From positions 1 to 36,708 of the IMG/VR virus record IMGVR_UViG_3300027365_000033: a stretch of DNA of 36,708 nucleotides; one strand, written 5' to 3'. This DNA is from a virus. The notes beneath the pieces are model-generated. The model had not been told where the DNA came from and did no database searches. It saw nothing but the letters and a program-made list of their open reading frames with translations. The position numbers were made by a program, and so were the translations under genes. Of the stretch, positions 1 to 6,788 are shown one piece after another; the first letter of the stretch is position 1, and each line of letters opens with the position of its first letter.

Positions 1-165
1 ATTTGCTATTTATTAGTTTTTATAAAATTCGACCTTACGCGATATTATGTAAATATTACGTTTTGAAAATAAGGTAAATATGCTTGTATCATGTTGATAT
101 ATATAGGTTTATCCGATTTTCTTTATATTCGTCTTATGTAACTTATGGTTTTCCGACGGCCTTTC

Positions 166-441
166 CTAAAATAGAGATGAAAACTCACGCCGGTGGGGTA
201 CGCAATTAGCTAGTTGTTGCTCATTACCAGGAAGCATTTCGAACACTTCTGTGATCAGTTCTCCACGTTCAACTAATAGGGTGGACTCGACCTTATATAA
301 AACTTCTCTGATTAGCTTCTCAGCGGCTTTTATCTTCCCTTGCTGGTGCAGCCAGCATCCTGTTGCAAAACTATCAGCAAGAAGTGCCCTGTCACTATCA
401 GGTAGGCTGACAAACAGTTCGTATAGCTCAGGCTTAATCAT
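166..441 (-). CDS. hypothetical protein, second gene of repressor operon
   Basis: A 91-residue acidic, mostly helical protein that I do not recognise. It has no signal peptide, membrane segment or cysteine motif. Its ATG lies inside the last codons of the repressor gene (4-bp overlap), so it is almost certainly translated from the repressor transcript and made in the lysogen. That position suits a superinfection-exclusion or repressor-accessory role, but this is inference from context only. The 165 bases downstream are AT-rich and contain no gene I can support. Confidence 0.6.
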   Translation of the reverse strand: MIKPELYELFVSLPDSDRALLADSFATGCWLHQQGKIKAAEKLIREVLYKVESTLLVERGELITEVFEMLPGNEQQLANCVPHRREFSSLF

Positions 442-887
442 TTTTTAAATCTGGGTAATGGTGGTGGATTATTGGCAAGCTTCAGACGAATATCTGTCTC
501 TAGCCAGATAGCTTCATCCTCACTGGCAACTGTTAGCCAGTGGTTTATATCGTTGGCTATTCTTGATAGTCGTTCATCACTCGATGTGTACGTTGCCTGT
601 TTTTCGCTTACCTGGTTGTTGTCAGCTGTAACAAACATATTCCCAACACCACTCAACACCCAATCAATTGAAAGTCCATAATTCAGGTGGCATTGCCGCA
701 AAATTTTCGCGCCAAGTGGATTATCTTCATAAATACTGTTGGTGACAGTTCTTACTGATACACCCGTATCTTTTTGAATATCCTCAGGATTAATGTTTTT
801 TGCGGTCATAAATTGTATGAATCGCAAAATTTCACCTGATTTTTTCTTGCCTGTCCATTTATTAGGTTGTAATGTTTCTTCTGTCAT
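438..887 (-). CDS. CI-like phage repressor (HTH)
   Basis: Putative lysogeny repressor of about 149 residues. The N-terminal half holds a helix-turn-helix: a segment reading NPEDIQKDTGVSVRTVTNSI, then the motif GLSIDWVLSGVG, which is typical of the end of the DNA-binding domain in small phage CI-type repressors. The C-terminal half is acidic and has no visible S24 autoprotease motif, so control by an antirepressor rather than RecA cleavage is plausible, and the window carries three antirepressor-like genes. I prefer the internal ATG at 887 over the one at 932. It has an AAAGG Shine-Dalgarno about 10 bases upstream, and the longer form would run across the divergent promoter region into the facing gene. 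The inverted repeat CATAC-GCT-GTATG overlaps this start codon. Confidence 0.8.
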   Translation of the reverse strand: MTEETLQPNKWTGKKKSGEILRFIQFMTAKNINPEDIQKDTGVSVRTVTNSIYEDNPLGAKILRQCHLNYGLSIDWVLSGVGNMFVTADNNQVSEKQATYTSSDERLSRIANDINHWLTVASEDEAIWLETDIRLKLANNPPPLPRFKK

Positions 888-930
888 ACGCTGTATGCCT
901 TTGTAAACGTAAAGTATATCAGGTGAAACC
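885..930. promoter_or_regulatory. divergent immunity promoter/operator region
   Basis: Only 43 bases separate the repressor start (887, leftward) from the first early gene (931, rightward). The stretch carries a perfect inverted repeat, CATAC-GCT-GTATG (885-897), placed over the repressor start codon, and the direct repeat GTAAA-C-GTAAA (903-913). On the minus strand TATACT (918 to 913) is a good -10 for the repressor. On the plus strand TATATC (915-920) is a weak -10 for the early operon. The repeat is a reasonable candidate operator for the repressor or the Cro-position protein, but no binding data can be inferred from this alone. Confidence 0.5.
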
Positions 931-1167
931 ATGAAAGCAGATAAACAAAAATCACTAACTTTTGAGTTATGTTCATTTCGTCACAGCAGCGAAGTTCGTG
1001 ACTTTCTCATTGAAATTACACAGGTTGATAACATTGAGTTTGCTCCATTAATGCGTCAACTTATCAATGAGGGTCTTAAATCAACACGTAACGTTCAGGT
1101 GGTCGGTAATCGAATAGCCGACCGTGGAACGGTTAAACACCTAAACAAAGTATCTCGCGCCAGCTAA
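931..1167 (+). CDS. hypothetical protein in Cro/Cox position
   Basis: A 78-residue basic protein, first gene of the rightward early operon and divergent from the repressor. Its position matches cro or cox in P2- and lambda-type phages. I see no convincing classical helix-turn-helix. The central stretch EVRDFLIEITQVDNIEFAPL followed by a helix ending in NEGLK could be a small ribbon-helix-helix fold, but that is a guess. The start has AGGTGAAACC just upstream (AGGTG spaced 6). Role as lytic switch protein is inferred from position only. Confidence 0.6.
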   Translation: MKADKQKSLTFELCSFRHSSEVRDFLIEITQVDNIEFAPLMRQLINEGLKSTRNVQVVGNRIADRGTVKHLNKVSRAS

Positions 1168-1185
1168 CACCTGAATATTGGTGTT
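1166..1185. promoter_or_regulatory. CACC-N8-GGTG palindrome, site 1
   Basis: Perfect inverted repeat AACACC-TGAATATT-GGTGTT between the stop of the first early gene and the LuxR-type HTH gene, overlapping the alternative TTG/GTG starts of the latter. The same half-sites with the same 8-base AT-rich spacer occur at 9620-9635 and 31679-31694. The shared geometry suggests an operator for a dimeric regulator. Confidence 0.4.
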
Positions 1186-1195
1186 TCAACCCAAA

Positions 1196-1636
1196 ATGAA
1201 AAAGTTACGTGCCATTGTTGTCGACCGGAAGTCGCTTACACGAGCCGAGGCTATTACATTTCGTTATCTATGTGAGGGATATTCCCGCGTTGAGATAGCT
1301 GACAAAAAGCGGTTTCGGTCACTAAGCACGATTAATCGTCAGGTTGAAAGCATCGCTTTGAAATTAGAAGCACATAGCCATGCTGAAATAGTCGGTACAG
1401 GTGTTGCTCTTGGGATGGTGCGTTATGAGTTCAGAGAAACACACGGATTAGTCACTAATTTATTTGTGATTCTCTTAATGCTAAATGTGACAGCTGGCCA
1501 TATCGACCTTCGCCGTATTATGGGTCAGCCAGGTCCGCATCCTATACAAACGCCACGCGGACCACGTTCACCACGGCCTCTTCGCATCATTCGCTATAAC
1601 GGCAGAACCTTACGCACCGGAAGGCAGTACCCATGA
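1196..1636 (+). CDS. LuxR/GerE-type HTH protein with hydrophobic C-terminal part
   Basis: The first ~65 residues read as a GerE-type DNA-binding domain: SLTRAEAITFRYLCEGYSRVE, then EIADKKRFRSLSTINRQVESIALKLEAHS in overlapping order, matching the four-helix pattern of LuxR-family C-termini. After it comes a hydrophobic run (around VTNLFVILLMLNVTAGHI), then a Pro/Arg-rich tail. No receiver or autoinducer-binding domain is present, so this is a free-standing HTH. It is probably an early regulator, activator or adaptor. Three starts are possible: TTG 1178, GTG 1181, ATG 1196; none has a strong Shine-Dalgarno. I chose the ATG because the palindrome at 1166-1185 covers the other two. The stop overlaps the next start by 4 bases. 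Confidence 0.65.
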   Translation: MKKLRAIVVDRKSLTRAEAITFRYLCEGYSRVEIADKKRFRSLSTINRQVESIALKLEAHSHAEIVGTGVALGMVRYEFRETHGLVTNLFVILLMLNVTAGHIDLRRIMGQPGPHPIQTPRGPRSPRPLRIIRYNGRTLRTGRQYP

Positions 1637-1899
1637 AGAAAGAAATACCAGAGTGGGTGAGTTATGTGCCGGTGAAGTGGGAGCCTATGACCCCTCGTGT
1701 CGATATTTCAAAGCTAACACCAATAGAAAAGCAAACTCTCTGGCGTGGAATGAAACAAATCAAACCAGCCTTAGCAAAAATGCTAAGCGAAGACGAAACA
1801 CTCAAACACATCCTGAATACATTCAACGGCACCATTCAAATGGAAAAGACCGACTTTGATGAATGTATGGATGCCGCAAACCAACACCCAAACGGATAG
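1633..1899 (+). CDS. hypothetical early protein
   Basis: An 88-residue protein, unrecognised. It has a Pro/Trp-rich N-terminus (EIPEWVSYVPVKWEPMTPRV) and a helical, acidic C-terminus, with no metal-binding or membrane features. Its ATG overlaps the stop of the HTH gene (ATGA), and it ends six bases before the preferred start of the primase gene, so it is part of the same translationally coupled early operon. A replication-accessory role is possible from context only. Confidence 0.65.
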   Translation: MKKEIPEWVSYVPVKWEPMTPRVDISKLTPIEKQTLWRGMKQIKPALAKMLSEDETLKHILNTFNGTIQMEKTDFDECMDAANQHPNG

Positions 1900-1904
1900 C
1901 ATCA

Positions 1905-4649
1905 ATGCAGCAATACGATCTTAATCCACAAATCATCGACCTATTAAAAGCCGAGTTTGAAATGAAGGAAGACGGGCAATATCTACGTGGTAGATGCCCT
2001 GAGTGTCAAAAAAAGGAGTTATGGACCTGGTTAGATCGTCCTGGTCGTGTTCAATGTAACCGAACCAATAAATGTGATTTTTCGGCCACCACAAAAGAAC
2101 TATTCCCCGAGCTGTTTGAAAAGCTCAATGAAAAATATCAAGCCACAGAAGAAAATCCCAACGCCACAGCTGATGCCTATATGTCATTAATACGCGGTTT
2201 TAATATCGCTGATATCAAAGGCTGGTATGAGCAAGGCAATTACTGGCACCCACTAGGTGATAAAGGCACGGCCACGGTTCGCTTCTTTCTCGATGATGCT
2301 AAAACCATCATGTGGGAACGATTGATTGATGATGTAACTATTACAAACGAAGACGGCGAAGTCGAATCACGCAATAAAAACTTTAAAGGCTTATTCAAGG
2401 GATTATGGTGGAAGCCGGCCAGTGTAAAAATAGAGCCAGGTGACGAAGTATTTTGGTGTGAAGGTATCATCGATGCAATCTCCTTAAACGTCGCCGGTCA
2501 TAAAGCCGTGGCCATCATGACATCTGGCATGTTTCCCGAAAAAGCGATCGAACCATATTTAGGTAAAGGCATCACCTGGGTAATCGCCCTTGATAATGAT
2601 AAAACCGGCAGACGATTCTTAGAAAAACATGCTGAAAGACTGCGTGACATGGATGAAAAAGTCACCGCCGTGATGACCAGTTCCGGCGAATCAAAAAAGG
2701 ATTGGAACGACTTATACAAAGCCAATCGATTAACAGAAAAACACATGCACGAATATCGCTATCTAGGCCGACTAGAACTAGCGAAAAGCTCACATGAAAA
2801 AGCCCAAATGATGTACGAGCACCGTACACAGGATTATTTCATCTTCACTTTCAAAAATAGAACGTATTCGGCCAACGTAGACAGCACAGCCTATAAAAAA
2901 TCACAAGTTTCCTTAATTGCAGGACCAATGGCCGAGCTAAATGATGATGAACTTAAGGAAATGCGTGAAAAACAGCCAGAAGAACAACAAAAACGTATTG
3001 ATGAAAGTGCCTTTTCCCAGGCAGCAAAAATACGGGAAATCGCCAGCTTTACAATGCAATTCTTGTACTTTCAAAACTCAGATGTTGGTGATGATCCTCA
3101 ATATTTCTTTCGTTTACGTTTCGGTAACCGAGCTGATGAAAAATTAATTCCATTCACAGGTAAAACATTATCAACTGCTGGTGATTTCAAAAAAGCAGTT
3201 AAGAATGAAACTCATAGTGCTCAATTTGTCGGCACTCAATTCGATATAGAGAAAATGTACTCACAATGGATGATTAATATTCCACGTGAGGTCCGGACGC
3301 TTGATTTTATTGGCTATGACAAAACCACTGATGCCTATGTGTTTAACAAGTATGCGGTTCAGGGTGGTCGATTAATTGAGCTAAATGACGAATCATTTTT
3401 TCAACTAAAAAAATCAGGCATAAAAACTGGCGTTGATATCCGTCAAACACTTGAAACACGTATCAACTTTGCCTGGTTGGAAGACTTTATCACCGCATTT
3501 AGCACTAAGGGGTTAATCGCTTTAGCTTGGTGGTTTGGCTGTCTGTTTGTTCAGCAAATTCGCCATCGTCACCGCTCATATCCTTTTTTAGAAATGATAG
3601 GTGAGGGTGGCAGCGGTAAATCTGATCTCGTCGACTTTCTCTGGAAGCTTTACGGCAAAGAAGGGGAATCATTCAACCCAAACTCCTCGACCTTACCTGG
3701 TCGTATTAGAAAAATGTCAGAAGTCAGCAATCTACCTGTTGTATTCAACGAAACAGATAATGAAAAATCCGCTGAAGACAAACACCTAAAACGCTTTAAT
3801 TGGAATGAACAAAAAGATTTATTTGAAGGTAGGTTTGGCCGAATAATTGGTGTTAAATCGCAAGATAACAGTACAAAAACACCTCTATTTAAAGCCGGCC
3901 TGATGGTGGTGCAAAACGTACCAATTCAAGCAGAAAGGATATTACTCTCCAGGACGTGCTACCTAAACTATGACCGAAGTCATCATTCTATTGAAGGTAA
4001 GTTGGCATCAGACCGCCTAAAAATGCTGCCTATATCTGATTGTAGTGGTTTTTTACTACATGCTGTAAAGCAGTCTGATCGAGTCATGAACTTTTTCAGT
4101 AAATCACTGGGAAAATACATGGCTAAGCTGCAAAAAAATAAAGAAATTAAGCTCCAACGTATCATTGAAAGCCACGCCAAGATGATGGTGTTGGTCGACT
4201 GTCTTAAACATATCCTAGAAGACCTTCCTGAGCAGTTAATTGATTCAGCCAAAATTGAATTAGAAAAAATGGCTGTTTTCCGTGAGCAGTCACTTAATGA
4301 CGACCATGAAACAGTGGTTGAATTTTGGGCTCGATGGGATTACCTGGACAACAAGCCGCTATCACAAGAAACGCCAAAAGTGGTCAATGGCAAAGTTGAC
4401 TACTCACGCATCGCAAACAGCGTTGCACCCCAACATCAAATGAATCATTCAACCAAACCAGACATAGAGATCGCCATCAATATCGATCACTTTCTGCGTG
4501 AATGTCGTAACTACGGATTGCCGGTGATGGACCCAAAAGAGCTACGTCGGCATTTACCTGAAAGTAAAAAACGCAAATTTAAAGAAAACGGCAATGTGCA
4601 TTCCAGGCTGGAAGGCCGAACCGTCCGTTGTTGGGTTTTTGAACGATAA
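1905..4649 (+). CDS. phage primase-helicase (zinc finger, TOPRIM, P-loop helicase)
   Basis: Replication protein of 914 residues from the preferred ATG at 1905, which follows the previous stop; an ATG at 1863 would overlap that gene. Domains in order: a zinc ribbon with C31-x2-C34 and C51-x5-C57; a TOPRIM fold near 181-240, with the motif glutamate in WCEGIIDA (E186) and the DxD in ALDNDKTG (D230, D232); and a C-terminal superfamily 3-like/DUF5906-type helicase with Walker A GEGGSGKS near 566-573 and an acidic patch VVFNETDN further on. This architecture is that of P4-alpha-like or satellite/temperate phage primase-helicases that prime and unwind phage DNA. It replaces the rolling-circle gpA expected in a true P2, so the replication module is not P2-derived although the head genes are. 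Confidence 0.9.
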   Translation: MQQYDLNPQIIDLLKAEFEMKEDGQYLRGRCPECQKKELWTWLDRPGRVQCNRTNKCDFSATTKELFPELFEKLNEKYQATEENPNATADAYMSLIRGFNIADIKGWYEQGNYWHPLGDKGTATVRFFLDDAKTIMWERLIDDVTITNEDGEVESRNKNFKGLFKGLWWKPASVKIEPGDEVFWCEGIIDAISLNVAGHKAVAIMTSGMFPEKAIEPYLGKGITWVIALDNDKTGRRFLEKHAERLRDMDEKVTAVMTSSGESKKDWNDLYKANRLTEKHMHEYRYLGRLELAKSSHEKAQMMYEHRTQDYFIFTFKNRTYSANVDSTAYKKSQVSLIAGPMAELNDDELKEMREKQPEEQQKRIDESAFSQAAKIREIASFTMQFLYFQNSDVGDDPQYFFRLRFGNRADEKLIPFTGKTLSTAGDFKKAVKNETHSAQFVGTQFDIEKMYSQWMINIPREVRTLDFIGYDKTTDAYVFNKYAVQGGRLIELNDESFFQLKKSGIKTGVDIRQTLETRINFAWLEDFITAFSTKGLIALAWWFGCLFVQQIRHRHRSYPFLEMIGEGGSGKSDLVDFLWKLYGKEGESFNPNSSTLPGRIRKMSEVSNLPVVFNETDNEKSAEDKHLKRFNWNEQKDLFEGRFGRIIGVKSQDNSTKTPLFKAGLMVVQNVPIQAERILLSRTCYLNYDRSHHSIEGKLASDRLKMLPISDCSGFLLHAVKQSDRVMNFFSKSLGKYMAKLQKNKEIKLQRIIESHAKMMVLVDCLKHILEDLPEQLIDSAKIELEKMAVFREQSLNDDHETVVEFWARWDYLDNKPLSQETPKVVNGKVDYSRIANSVAPQHQMNHSTKPDIEIAINIDHFLRECRNYGLPVMDPKELRRHLPESKKRKFKENGNVHSRLEGRTVRCWVFER

Positions 4650-4664
4650 GTTTTTGATACCCAA

Positions 4665-4751
4665 GCCGGTAGTGGGGAGTGAATAACACCGGCAGTGATG
4701 GCAGTCTCCTTCTCGAATGAGTAAATGCTGTGACATCACCGACTAGCCGGC
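4665..4751 (+). ncRNA. structured leader element upstream of small accessory genes
   Basis: Intergenic segment with nested complementarity. An outer stem GCCGGTAGT (4665-4673) pairs with ACTAGCCGGC (4742-4751) with one bulged base. Inside is a long hairpin: GTGATG (4695-4700)/CATCAC (4734-4739), CAG/CTG (4702-4704/4728-4730) and an apical CTC-GAAT-GAG (4712-4721). The alternative stem GCCGGT/ACCGGC (4665-4670/4688-4693) competes with the outer stem. The unpaired segment GUCUCC (4704-4709) could pair with GGAGAU (4779-4784), the Shine-Dalgarno of the next gene. No promoter or poly-U terminator is obvious, so a cis-acting leader in the early transcript is more likely than a free RNA. Confidence 0.4.
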
Positions 4752-4792
4752 GCAAGCGGCCCCTTATTTATAAACGGTGGAGATATATGGAA

Positions 4793-5053
4793 ATGAATTT
4801 TATAAATGAATTAGTGGCGAAAGCATCAATAGTTGATATGCACATTAACCAGATTAATAAGTTGGGAAAACGTGCTATTTGCCCAAGAGGCTACATGTTA
4901 ACAGCTCACTATCACTATGGTGAAGTACGTTTTTCTATGCATGGTAAAGGTAGTGTGCTGATTAATCCTTTGCTTTCAATTATTGATTATCAGGGTATGA
5001 CGCGAGTTTCGGCTTATATCCTTGTTCAAGAATTTAAATCATTAAACAGCTAA
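4793..5053 (+). CDS. hypothetical protein
   Basis: An 86-residue soluble protein, unrecognised. It contains a compact segment rich in Gly, Tyr and His (ICPRGYMLTAHYHYGEVRFS) that looks like a small beta-rich domain. Two ATGs are six bases apart (4787 and 4793). I chose 4793 because GGTGGAG (4776-4782) then sits 10 bases away rather than 4. GGA motifs flank the start (GGAG in the Shine-Dalgarno, ATGGAAATG at the start), so it is a possible target of the CsrA encoded next. It precedes csrA by 13 bases, in the same operon. Confidence 0.6.
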   Translation: MNFINELVAKASIVDMHINQINKLGKRAICPRGYMLTAHYHYGEVRFSMHGKGSVLINPLLSIIDYQGMTRVSAYILVQEFKSLNS

Positions 5054-5059
5054 TAGGTG

Positions 5060-5070
5060 ACACGGAATGT
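5060..5070 (+). promoter_or_regulatory. candidate CsrA-binding site over the csrA start
   Basis: The sequence ACACGGAATGT places a GGA directly against the csrA ATG (5067), between the GGTGA Shine-Dalgarno (5056-5060) and the start codon. The SELEX consensus for CsrA is close to ACARGGAUGU; this site differs by one changed base and one inserted A. CsrA homologues commonly repress their own translation through GGA motifs at the ribosome binding site, so autoregulation is plausible. Confidence 0.45.
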
Positions 5071-5243
5071 TGATTTTAACTAGAAGAGTAGGCGAGTCAT
5101 TAATCATCGGTGATGACGTGGTGGTCAATGTGTTGGGTGTAAAGGGCAACCAGGTGCGTATCGGTATCGATGCACCGAAAGATGTGACCGTTCATCGTGA
5201 AGAAATCTATGACCGTATTCAATCTGAAAAGGATCGTAAGTGA
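5067..5243 (+). CDS. csrA: phage-encoded CsrA/RsmA translational regulator
   Basis: A 58-residue CsrA, complete from [10 protein letters not shown] to the [11 protein letters not shown] helix. RNA-contact residues known from the family are intact: L4, T5, R6, R7 at the N-terminus and V42, R44, I47 near the end. Length is close to the 61 residues of E. coli CsrA, and only the extreme C-terminus differs. As a homodimer it should bind GGA motifs in hairpin loops or leaders and block, or sometimes stabilise, mRNAs. It sits in a tight run of small genes, with the next ATG overlapping its TGA. The close similarity to chromosomal CsrA suggests relatively recent capture from a gammaproteobacterial host. 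It could rewire host motility, metabolism or biofilm, or regulate phage mRNAs; neither is shown by the sequence. Confidence 0.95.
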   Translation: MLILTRRVGESLIIGDDVVVNVLGVKGNQVRIGIDAPKDVTVHREEIYDRIQSEKDRK

Positions 5244-5590
5244 TGGGCGAATATACACTGATAAAACACGAAGAATATGCCGAAGCGGTTATTCATTTAT
5301 ATGAGCTTGCTCGGCATGATTCTAGTGGATCATTGTGTGCTGCTGAGGTGTTACTTAGCCTATACAATGGCAATAACTTTCACGCGGATCTGGCTTCAAT
5401 CGCCTGTAATTTAGATGCGGACCATTTCACATCAGCCATTATCGCCATAAAAGGCAGAAAGCAACTGCATATGGAGCCACACCAGGTAATTGAAGAAGGT
5501 GATGAACACTTTAGAAAACTGGCTGAGCGATGGTGGGATTCGGTGAGTGTTCACGAACGTTACAAACGCTATTACAGGTCAGCATCATGA
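5243..5590 (+). CDS. hypothetical protein (DUF7673-like)
   Basis: A 115-residue acidic helical protein. The pattern 'ELARHDSSGS..AAEVLLSLYNGNNFHADLASI..L', then a late 'L.ERWW' motif, resembles small phage and mobile-element proteins grouped as DUF7673, but I give that from memory and with limited confidence. No enzymatic motif is visible. The ATG overlaps the csrA stop (TGATG) and a GTG three bases upstream is also possible. The tight coupling to csrA makes co-translation likely. Confidence 0.6.
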   Translation: MGEYTLIKHEEYAEAVIHLYELARHDSSGSLCAAEVLLSLYNGNNFHADLASIACNLDADHFTSAIIAIKGRKQLHMEPHQVIEEGDEHFRKLAERWWDSVSVHERYKRYYRSAS

Positions 5591-5817
5591 GCTTAGCACA
5601 ACAAAACCAGATTGACCTGCTGAAAAAGCGGGTCAGTCAACTTGATCGGCAGGTCAGTCAACTTGATGGCCAGGTCACCGAAGCTAATCGAAAGCTGGAT
5701 TTATTGCTCAATAACTTTGAAACCACTATGGCCAAGGCCATCGATAAAGTGATTGCTGATGGTATTGAAGTAGAGCAAACGACTGATAGCCAGATAAAAG
5801 CGTTAATCAATGAATGA
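5587..5817 (+). CDS. small coiled-coil protein
   Basis: A 76-residue protein dominated by a heptad coiled coil (roughly residues 6-50). It contains a nearly exact tandem heptad, VSQLDRQ-VSQLDGQ, encoded by a 21-base direct repeat (about 5631-5671), which shows that the coiled coil has grown by repeat duplication. No hydrophobic membrane span is present. The ATG overlaps the previous TGA by four bases. Function unknown; such proteins often mediate oligomerisation of a partner. Confidence 0.65.
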   Translation: MSLAQQNQIDLLKKRVSQLDRQVSQLDGQVTEANRKLDLLLNNFETTMAKAIDKVIADGIEVEQTTDSQIKALINE

Positions 5818-6025
5818 TATCGGCTACTGCAATACCTGCGTTGAGCCTGAATGTGATCAGCCACGAATTAAAAAGACGATGTCTTCCTGTCCGAAAGGTT
5901 TAGCCTGGACGGATGGCTCTTTTCACGATGAGATAAGCGAGCATTGGGATTGCCCGAACTGTGAAGAAATCTTATTTATCGAAACGGCTGATCAGCATCG
6001 ATGTGAAGTGGTGAATGATGATTGA
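5810..6025 (+). CDS. small Cys-rich, probably zinc-binding protein
   Basis: A 71-residue protein with cysteine pairs: C-x2-C near the N-terminus (YCNTCVEPEC), a single SCPKG, and a second knuckle DCPNCEE, with a later HRC. The pattern suggests one or two zinc sites. It overlaps the coiled-coil gene by eight bases and the following membrane-protein gene by eight bases, so it belongs to the same operon. No DNA-binding domain can be assigned with certainty. Confidence 0.65.
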   Translation: MNDIGYCNTCVEPECDQPRIKKTMSSCPKGLAWTDGSFHDEISEHWDCPNCEEILFIETADQHRCEVVNDD

Positions 6026-6155
6026 ACGAATCCTACCGACGATTCTGGTGGTGCTGCAGGCAATGTCAGCAGTGCCTTATTTTTACCTTGGTGACTGGCG
6101 TAAAGGGCTGTATTGGTCCTTCGCTGCTGGTTTAACCTTTGTTGTGACGTATTGA
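6018..6155 (+). CDS. small hydrophobic membrane protein
   Basis: A 45-residue ORF, ATG 6018 to TGA 6155, overlapping the Cys-rich gene. Its sequence has two hydrophobic stretches (ILPTILVVLQAMSAVPYFYL and GLYWSFAAGLTFVVTY) joined by a short GDWRK turn, giving a likely two-helix inner-membrane hairpin. It is the only open frame covering this 130-base gap and it sits between two coupled genes, which supports it being real. Function unknown. Confidence 0.55.
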   Translation: MIERILPTILVVLQAMSAVPYFYLGDWRKGLYWSFAAGLTFVVTY

Positions 6156-6157
6156 AC

Positions 6158-6451
6158 ATGAAACCTTTATTTGTACCTTTAAAAAAAGAGTATTTCATGC
6201 AGTTTAAAAACGGTACTCAAGACTGTGAAATTCGACCAAACAATCATCGTTTCTGGAATATTAAAAATGTTTATCCAGGGAGATTGATGACGTTTTCAAA
6301 CGGCTATGGAAAACATGACAGATTAACGCGTGAAATACGCAGTACGATGGTTACATCTGATTTGAGAATGGAAAACATACCAGAATGGCACATCGAAGCT
6401 GTTCAGAATATTTATGGGAAACGTTACCGCTGGTTAATTGCTTATATATAG
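6158..6451 (+). CDS. ASCH-domain-like protein
   Basis: A 97-residue protein starting KPLFVPLKKEYFMQFKNGTQ followed by an E-x-R pair, then a Gly-Arg turn (VYPGRLMTFSNGYGK) and R residues. This matches the pattern of small phage ASCH-fold proteins, a PUA-like beta-barrel that binds RNA or nucleotides. The start at 6158 follows the previous stop by two bases. The gene converges on ogr with a 2-base gap. Role unknown; its neighbour csrA is also an RNA-binding regulator. Confidence 0.7.
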   Translation: MKPLFVPLKKEYFMQFKNGTQDCEIRPNNHRFWNIKNVYPGRLMTFSNGYGKHDRLTREIRSTMVTSDLRMENIPEWHIEAVQNIYGKRYRWLIAYI

Positions 6452-6453
6452 CT

Positions 6454-6714
6454 TTAACTACCAAACAAATCACTCTGAATTAAAGCCTGGCGTTCACTGA
6501 CCGTCAGGCTTTTTAATAGGCTGGCTGCCAACTGCCTGGTGTTTTGGATGGGTGGATTTAGGTCGTGTGAATAGCCTAGTTTCATCACAAAAGACGCACC
6601 GCAGCCGCCTTCCAGGTTGGTGCATTGGCAGTATAAATCTTTAACCGTGTGAGATAGCGCATTGGTGGAAGCGATGATGGCTTTATGGTGACAATGAGGG
6701 CATTCAACGCGCAT
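6454..6714 (-). CDS. ogr: Ogr/Delta-type late transcription activator
   Basis: An 86-residue zinc-finger protein from ATG 6714. The metal-binding pattern C5-x2-C8 ... C31-x6-C38 with aromatic/polar residues around YCQCTNLEGGC is that of the Ogr/Delta family, which in P2 and P4 binds upstream of late promoters and contacts the RNA polymerase alpha subunit. P2 Ogr is 72 residues; this one has an extra C-terminal helix. In P2 ogr is the last late gene, whereas here it lies beside the portal, ahead of the leftward portal-terminase pair. It should activate the divergent late operons at 9603-9793. A longer frame begins upstream inside the portal gene but lacks support. Confidence 0.85.
   Translation of the reverse strand: MRVECPHCHHKAIIASTNALSHTVKDLYCQCTNLEGGCGASFVMKLGYSHDLNPPIQNTRQLAASLLKSLTVSERQALIQSDLFGS
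6482..6514 (+). terminator. rho-independent terminator inside 3' end of ogr
   Basis: AAAGCCTG (6482-6489) and CAGGCTTT (6505-6512) form a perfect 8-bp stem with a 15-base loop, ending in a run of T (6510-6514) on the plus strand. It would stop the rightward accessory/early operon 30-60 bases after its last gene. It is embedded in the final codons of the oppositely oriented ogr gene, so that coding sequence doubles as a terminator. Confidence 0.55.
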
Positions 6715-6788
6715 AAGTAGAGCAGTCCGCAGTGGTTTGATCAAGTATAACAAAAACATAGACTTAATTAACACTGTTGACAACCCGA

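Noticed and set aside
1-165. AT-rich left end as origin or promoter
   Set aside because: No iterons, DnaA boxes or clear promoter pair; too short to judge.
4730-4793. Longer 5' form of the 4793 gene starting at GTG 4730
   Set aside because: Starts inside the predicted leader hairpin and lacks a Shine-Dalgarno; 4793 has one.
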